Part shown: one piece after another, positions 57,415 to 64,000 of the stretch
Numbering within the stretch: position 1 is the first letter of the stretch
How the letters are laid out: each line of letters begins with the position of its first letter
DNA from: Eonycteris spelaea
Lineage: Eukaryota; Chordata; Mammalia; Chiroptera; Pteropodidae
Assembly: GCA_003508835.1 (NCBI GenBank)
Contig: PUFA01000062.1
Span: 310,001-374,000 of the forward strand
Reading direction: 5' to 3'
Length of the DNA stretch: 64,000 nt
Translations under genes and position numbers: made by a program
The notes under the pieces: generated by a model
Databases searched by the model: none
What the model saw: only the letters and a program-made list of their open reading frames with translations
What the model was told of the DNA's origin: nothing

Positions 57415-58140
57415 TACAATCCTCTAATCAAGTACTGTTAGTGGCTACATAATATCCAACAATTTATATATTCCATTATTTTTTTAATCATGGTTTTTAT
57501 TAACTATTTATTTTACTTTCATTTTTTTCTATTATAAAAGGGCTGCAATATACTGGTTGCATGTGCAAATGTAGACACTGGTGCTTGCCTCATTAGGGAA
57601 TTGATTTGACAATACAGAATTTTAAAATTTTAATAGATATTATCAAATTGCTTTACAAAAATTATGTAAGGCTTTACATTTTTAAAATGATATGCAAGGG
57701 CAAACTTTTTATTCAGATCTCTGGCAGAAATAAATGTTTTGTGTTTGCCAATATTATGGGTATAAGATGGTACCCTACTTTTTTTGCTTTTTTTTTTATT
57801 TCCCAAATTTTTGGACATTTTTTTCCATGGTACTTTGTTCATTTCTAATTTAGTTCTTGGATCTGTCTTTTCATATATTCTCTGATTATTTCCTAAGGGA
57901 TAAATTTGAGTTTTACTTGTGAATGCCTTTTTATATTATAACCATCATTTGTATTATAATATTTTCTAATATTTCTACTTGTAATTTTTTTCAAAGGGTT
58001 ATCTAATGGTGTGTTCAGTAATTTTCAAGTAGGTCAGATTGTTTTGCTCCCATTTTTATCTAATGGTGATTCTGTTACTATTGAAATACTAACTTCAGCT
58101 TTGTTAAAAATTAAATATTTTAGTTCAGACTTCAATTTAT
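57415..58140 (-). mobile_element. Old L1M (L1ME-like) fragment, reverse orientation
   Basis: The order of 'gtggctacataatatccaac', 'tataaaagggctgcaatata', 'tattatcaaattgctttaca', 'tttgccaatattatgggtat' and 'aagatggtaccctact' follows reverse L1M. Frames on both strands at 57606-57848 are accidental. Confidence 0.6.
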
Positions 58141-58524
58141 TATCTTAAAAGTCTTTCGTCCCCTCATTTTCCTCAGGTAACTTTAAAGAGCAATTTAAAT
58201 GCAGGATCTCCTTGTATGCATGAGGTTGACTGATTTGTACAGTAAAAAAAGGGGGGTTGTTCTTTGTTAGAGATATAATTTTGAATTAATAGTTTGTATT
58301 GTTTGAAACTAATTCTAGTCTAGCTGATTCTCCTATTTTTCTTTGAAAAAAATTATACATTCTAATGCATTACATTCTTGTAACATAATCCTTGTTCAAC
58401 TTGACTATCATTATATAATAATAAATACAATCGTTAGAATATAAACATCTAATATTACCTGCAAACCTGAAGATGGTTGGTTAGTAATCTTTATCATTGC
58501 CTTTTTCAATTTTTTCCTAAAATA
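58141..58524. other. AT-rich sequence, nothing recognised
   Basis: No repeat or frame recognised. Confidence 0.45.
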
Positions 58525-59102
58525 CTATGGTAGGCAGAAGAACTCATATAGGTACCCACACCCTAACTCCTGGAACCTGTATGTTTCCGTACATGGCAAA
58601 GTGACTTTCTAGTTGTAATTAAGACTACAGACTTAACATAGGAAGTATGTCCTGGATTATCCAAATGGGCCCAGTCTAATCACATGAGCCCTTAAAGCAG
58701 AGAATTTTCTTTAGCTAGAGGTAGCAGAGATAGGAGAGGGAGAAGAAAGAGTTCCTATATTCAAAATGTGTGCAGGACTCAATGCCCTGTCGATGGTTTG
58801 AAAATGAAGGGGACCGAGAGAGGTAGTCTGAAAAGGCTTAGATGCTCCCAGCTGACAGTCAGCAAGGATATGAAGACCTCAGTCCTATAAATGCACAGTA
58901 CTGAATTCTGACAATTTAAATAATCCTGGCAAAGGATTTTCTCCTAGAACCTCCAAATATTAGTCAGGCCAGTCAACTCTTTGATTTCAGCCTCATGAGC
59001 AGAGAAGTCAAGCCCAGTAGACATCTAATCTTCAGAATTACGAGATAATAACCTGCTAAACTTGTGAATATTTTCTTCCAGAAGCAATAGTAAACTAATG
59101 CA
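58525..59102 (+). mobile_element. MLT1-type MaLR LTR, long form
   Basis: Clear landmarks in order: 'atggtaggcagaagaactca', 'ccctaactcctggaacctgt', 'gtacatggcaaagtgacttt', 'cctggattatccaaatgggc', 'ccagtctaatcacatgagcc', 'aaggattttctcctagaacc', 'cagaattacgagataata' and 'gcaatagtaaactaatgca'. At about 578 bp it is longer than usual; the middle (58760-58910) probably contains extra sequence. Confidence 0.85.
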
Positions 59103-59885
59103 AACACCTACTGAGAAAAAAAAAAAAGAAAAAGCCTTTTGTCAGAATGTTGACAAATGTCAGTTAAAGACAAGATAATTAAGATAATCCTGATAATTAA
59201 GAAGGGAAAAATTGGTATTTTCTTCAGCAAACAGGAGATCTGCTGAACAGAGAGGAAGCAGTATATTGTAACCCTTAGTTGCCTTGCACACCCATGTTAC
59301 CACCTAAGTTTAAGTCTGGGGTCTAAAAGAAACAGAAACTAATATGGTTTGTATTATTTTCAATTCACTTAGAGTATAATCCCAGTTCACAAAGTTTCTA
59401 ACTCAAGTAAGTGATAGCAAATTCAAAAATCAAATATGTGCTAGATTATTAAATAGAAGTCAGCCCTGTTAAAAGCACATTATACCTTGAGTCAGTGGTG
59501 TTCTCCATAATATGCAGTAATAAATACAAATCAAAAGAAAAAATAAAGTTAGAAGAACTGGAAGAAAAAAAGCAAATGAAAAATCTTTAAAACAAAACTA
59601 GTAGCAAGGCATTCTGGGATTATAAATTTTTGCATACACCTTTATTTCTGCTTGCAGACGACTATATCATGTGAGTAGAATACTCTGCTTAGGCCACAAA
59701 ATCAGTGCATCCTATGGAATTTAGTCCTTCTTTATATCTGAGAATTAGAGGACCAGTATCCAATTAGTATGTGTATGTATATATGTTTATATATTATCAT
59801 ATTTATTACATATTTATATATTTAAATGATTATCAATGATGGGTATAAAATGTTTAATGTTTGCCAATCTGATGGATATAAATTG
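59103..59885. other. AT-rich unique sequence, nothing recognised
   Basis: A-run at 59116-59127. No frame recognised. Confidence 0.45.
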
Positions 59886-59916
59886 AGATAGATAGATAGA
59901 CAGATAGATAGATAGT
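59886..59916. repeat. (GATA)n microsatellite
   Basis: About seven GATA units with one GACA interruption. Confidence 0.95.
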
Positions 59917-59959
59917 CTTATTTACTTAACCAATGTGCCAGAATATTTAATGGTTTAAT

Positions 59960-60505
59960 GGGTGGGAGATGGTGTTTTCAACAAATGATGCTAGATAGAT
60001 TTTTGGAAAAAATATAGACCCCTGCCTCAAAACACACATTAAAATTAATTACCATTATGGATGGAAAAGAAAAATGTAAACCAAAAGTTTCTATAAGAAT
60101 TATAGGAGAATGTTTTTATTACCTTGATAAGATGAAGATTTATGTTTTTTAAATAATATTTATTTTCATATATAGCTAGCACATGAATTATAAAGAAAAA
60201 TATATTAGACTGTAACTTGGATAGATGTATGCTATGGCTAAGAATAAACAATGTTCCTACATATCTACATATTATGGTTAGTGAGCATATAAGGATAAAG
60301 ATTTCTTAAGAACAGAAAATTACGAGTTAGAGTCATCTAAATAAAGCTTATCTATTTATAAAAGGATCCTATTATAAAAAGGAGGCAAATCAGTGAGAAA
60401 AAAAATTCACAAAACACATATTTGACATAAGGTATATATCCAAAATATATAAAGAATTCATAGAAATCAAAAGTAGAAAAACCAATAAAAATATCAACTA
60501 TTAAT
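59960..60505 (+). mobile_element. L1 ORF2 C-terminal fragment, forward orientation
   Basis: Forward L1 landmarks: 'ttcaacaaatgatgctagat', 'aaaaatatagacccctgcct', 'aaacacacattaaaattaat', 'agaaaaatgtaaaccaaaag', 'attcacaaaacacatatttg', 'ggtatatatccaaaatatat' and 'aagaattcatagaaatcaaa'. It is one of the few plus-strand L1 bodies here. Many stops; inactive. Confidence 0.75.
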
Positions 60506-60920
60506 TCATGTTGTTTCTAATGAATGTGTCCAGACACAAATGAATTGTTCTGTCCTCTGTGACATCTTGAGGTGAACAAAGAAATTCAACTGATAATTTG
60601 CCAAATAGGCTTTGGCTATCTAGAGAATTTAGTAATGGTATTTATAGTAAATATAAGTAAACATATTTAGGACATTTATTTAGGATATATATCTGAGATA
60701 AAAAACTAAGCATATGATTTATTTGTTATTTCATTTCATCTTTAACCATATAGTATTCTATACATTTTATGATGTTGAAATCCAGACAGTTTTTAAGTGC
60801 CTTTTCTACATCAGATCTATTGTGTTTGATCAAATCACCTTTCAAATTTTATAAGTTATATTATCCTATAATTTCTTATTACTTAGAGATCTTTCAGTAA
60901 AGAAAAATTGATTTTCATCA
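60506..60920. other. AT-rich sequence, nothing recognised
   Basis: No family recognised. Confidence 0.45.
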
Positions 60921-61020
60921 TTAATTTATTCAAAAAATTATCTGAGCATCTGGTTTTTTCCAGTAACTAGGCTAGTGATTTCAACAGTGGCAAAACAGGT
61001 GCGAGAAACCAAAGATAAAT
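60921..61020 (-). mobile_element. L2 LINE 3' end, reverse orientation
   Basis: 'aatttattcaaaaaattatc', 'tgagcatctggttttttcca' and 'tttcaacagtggcaaaac' follow the reverse of the L2 end. Confidence 0.55.
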
Positions 61021-62152
61021 ATGTGATTTCTAGTTTGTTTTTATTCAATCTCATTTTTTAAAATTTATAATCTGTATTTAGTGTTCCTTCACAGTACATC
61101 ACCATGAAGTTTTCTTATTAACGATAAGTATATTGTAATTTGTAAATGATAATACCCTAAGTTCACAAAGCACTGTCTGAGAATTTTAGAAGTAACTACT
61201 TTAAGTGTCAGCTGCTGAGCATAATTTTACTTCTTCTGAGCTTTGTTGTATTTAATTAGGAAAGCTTATGGAGGATGTTTTATATTCCTTTTTGGCCTCA
61301 GGGTGTGATGAGCATGAATTGACATGACAGATATTGCAAAGGATTTTCACATTGTGAGATATTTGGAAAGCTTTGCATGGGGAATCATATTAATAAAAGT
61401 AAAAACTATTGAGCATATAATTCCCTACGTACATCTTCAAAAGTTAACTCCAGTGGGATAACTTTTTGTTTGGCAGATTACTGTGCTAGTTCACAGATTT
61501 ACTTTTTAGCATGCATTTTTAATATATTTTTTGGAAATAATAAATAATAAGCTGTCCCAGAATAAAATAGCAAGTGAGGGAAATAGTCAATGTAGCTTTC
61601 TAAATTTAATTTTTTCTTATGAACCCTGAAGTGAAATTCATGATTACAGTCACATGTATAATAAAGCTTTGGGCACACACACAAAAAATGAATATTATTT
61701 AAAATCATAACTTTAATAAGCACGGACTCTTATGTGTGTATAGAATGAGAAAGCATATGAGAAACACACTAAGAATACACAATATAAATATTAACAAGTA
61801 GCTACCATTTGAAAAAAAAGGCAAATAGATAAACCTGCAGTGATAATGAAGACGTTTAATGTAGAAAAAAGTTATATTTAACTTGGGAGCCCTAAAATAC
61901 TATTGTATGCATACAATATTAATGATGCCAGTGTCAATACAAGATGTTTTGAAAGAAGAATGAACAATATTTGCCATCTGTGAATTACTAAGAAGAGATG
62001 AAGTAAAATATATGTATTTCTCACATAATTCAGGGTGTGTGTGTGTGTGTCAGAGACAGAGCAAGAGAGAATGACATGAGACAGGAATTTGGTCAGGATT
62101 TATGTTTGGGCATGAAAAAGATTGAGTCCACTTAAGTTAACAAATAGATGAT
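61021..62152. other. AT-rich unique sequence, nothing recognised
   Basis: Contains a short (GT)n tract at 62034-62051. Frames are short and low-complexity. Confidence 0.45.
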
Positions 62153-64000
62153 AATTTTTTTTTTTTAATACACTATAATTTCCATTCAATAATATTCACT
62201 CATTTTAAATGTACTGTTTAATAAATTTTAGTAAGCGTATCTAGTCATATAACCTCCAATATAAGATATAGAAGAGCCCCTTACTGAGAAAAGTTCCCTG
62301 ATGTCTTTCAATAATCAATTCCCTAACCCCTGGCCCAAGACCATTGATTTTTGTCTTTTCTAGAATTGCACATAAATGGAATCATACAGTATAAAAGATA
62401 TGTAGTCTTTTTGCTCAACTTGAATTTAGAGTGATGCTTTTGAGGTTCTTCGGTGTTGATTTATGTGTTGATGTTTATTTTTTCAGATCATTTAGTATTC
62501 CAGAGTAGTGATAGCCCACAATTTGACTGCCCACCAGTTGAGGGATATCTGGATTGTTTCTAGTTTTAGGCTAATACTACTACCAAGAACATTTATGTAC
62601 AAGACTGTGTGTGTGACCTATATTTTTTTTTTTTTCTTTGGTAATTCAAAGACGTAGAATGTAGATGCCTGATGATAGAGAAACATTTACCTTTATAATG
62701 TACTATGATAACTATATTCTAAAGTTGCTAAAGATGATTCCCACCAGAAAGGTATGATTGCTCTACATCTCATTCACATTTGTATTTTTTCAATCTTTTT
62801 AAGTTTAGCTATTTTAGTGAGTATGTAGGAGCACGTTATTATGGTTTTAATTTTCATTTCCCTGGTAACTAGTTATATTGACTATCTTTTTATGTGCTTA
62901 TTAGTCATTTGTATACCTTCTTTTATAAACCTACTATTCAAATTATTTTATCAATTATTTTTAAATATGAAGTTTGTTTTCTCATTGTGTATGTTTTTAT
63001 ATATTCTAGACCTAACTTTGTAAATGTAACTTTGCAAATATGTTCTCTCTGTGGCTTTTATAGTCTCTCGTTTTAGGTTTTGAGGGGGAAAATAATCAAT
63101 GTTCGTAACGTTAATTTTATTTTTTTAAAAAGTTTCGCTTTTTTGTACTTTTTGAGAAATCTTTTCTCTATCCAATGTCACAATATTTTTCTGTTTTTCT
63201 GGAACCTTAATTTTAGCTTTACTTAGGTGTGTGATTTACTTCGAAGTGATTTTTTGTGGAAAATATTTGGACTTATAGACATAAGTTTGATACTTGACTG
63301 GTTAATTTGTTCCATTTATGTCTGTTATTATTTTTACCAATACCATATTGTCTTCATTAGTGTAGCTTTATAGTAAGTCTTAAAGTTAGGTAGTTTAAGT
63401 TCTTCAATCTTGTTCAATGTCAAAGTTGATTTCAATATTCTAGATCCTTTATATTGTGTATACATTTTAAGAGAAGCTTGTTGATTTCTTAAATGTTAGC
63501 TAGGATTTTAATTTATGTTGAATTGAATCATTAGACCATTTTGTGAAGAATAGCCGCTTAACAATATTGAATCTTCTAATTCATGAATATGATATAGATC
63601 TTTGGTCTTTGATTTCCCATAGAAATGCTTTATAATTTTCAATCTATAAGTTTTGAACTTCTTTTTAATAAATATTTTTAAATGTATTAACTTTGATTCT
63701 GTCAATTTTATTCCATTATCAAATTGTTAACTAATAGTATTTTGAAATATCTGGTTTCATATACTGATCTTGAATCCTTTGACTTTGTTACATTTACTTA
63801 TTAGTTCCAGTAGGTTTTTTTGTAGATCACTTAGTTTTTTGACATAAATGATCATTTTATTAGCAATAAAAATATTTTATATCTTTCTCTTCATTTAATG
63901 TGCCTTTTATTTTTCATGCTTTACTGCACTGGCTAGGATTTAAAGTACAGTTTTAGGTAGATATGGTAAAAGTAGACATCTTGGCTTTTATTTATCTTAA
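62153..64000 (-). mobile_element. Old L1M LINE, 3' UTR into ORF2, continues past the window
   Basis: A T-run (62154-62166) marks the reverse poly-A tail. In order follow the 3' UTR ('cctaacccctggcccaaga', 'tgcacataaatggaatcata'), then ORF2 C-terminal landmarks ('gactgcccaccagttgaggg', 'ttattatggttttaattttc', 'atttccctggtaactagtta'), and the RT-proximal part to the edge ('accaataccatattgtctt', 'cttctaattcatgaatatg', 'ctgcactggctaggattt'). The remaining frames are at most 65 codons. The 5' part lies beyond 64000. Confidence 0.88.

Noticed and set aside
59886..59916. GATA repeat considered as a GATA-factor binding cluster
   Set aside because: A short pure microsatellite with no other regulatory context.

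Overview
This is AT-rich mammalian nuclear DNA, roughly one third G+C, consistent with an intergenic desert or the inside of a very large intron. I found no confirmed protein-coding gene, no structural RNA gene beyond one 5S-derived copy, and nothing prokaryotic. The open frames present are short and lie in repeats, simple sequence or AT-rich unique DNA. Three short stretches have an open frame between plausible splice sites; I list them as low-confidence candidate exons. Their reading phases do not fit one another as consecutive exons.

Most recognisable content is transposon remains shared across placental mammals: old L1 fragments on both strands, L2 and MIR, MaLR/MLT1 LTRs, one ERVL-type solo LTR, and DNA transposons (Tigger/MER2-like, MER44-like, MER1-like, MER5A). 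I recognised all of these from memory of family consensus sequences, so subfamily names are provisional. No Alu, B1/B2, SINEC, Bov-tA or equine ERE is visible. Three pieces of evidence point to a bat: two L1 3' UTR pieces (20345-20530 and 24480-24765) have the form I associate with chiropteran L1, and a 5S rRNA-derived retroposed copy (30371-30522) is of a kind reported in Old World fruit bats. I put bat at about 0.7, and fruit bat at about 0.5.

Layout. 1-3500: AT-rich unique DNA, L1 tails and a TG/TA repeat. 3515-10430: one nearly complete but dead minus-strand L1, including ORF2 remnants, the ORF1 region and a 5' UTR made of degenerate repeated modules. 10430-18000: L1 3' end, L1 interrupted by an MLT1, MIR, candidate exon, MLT1 and a 510-bp Tigger. 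18000-24800: L1 pieces, a diverged 350-bp duplication whose copies are 2.1 kb apart, microsatellites, a 179-nt pure pyrimidine tract, a tandem duplication and a chiropteran-type L1 tail. 24900-31000: perfect palindrome, MER44-like element, long CA tract, L2, 5S retroposon. 31000-44000: L1 and L2 fragments, including one L2 split by an L1 3' end. 44000-54000: a second diverged duplication, candidate exon, MER2-like element, ERVL LTR, an LTR-like block split by a MER1-like element, a hairpin, a candidate exon abutting MER5A. 54000-64000: MIR, L1M pieces, a long MLT1-like LTR, and an old L1 running off the right edge.

I did not find a new biological system. The most checkable leads are the candidate exons, the two diverged duplications (possible unnamed repeats), the ORF2-derived segments duplicated inside the L1 3' region, and the 5S retroposon.
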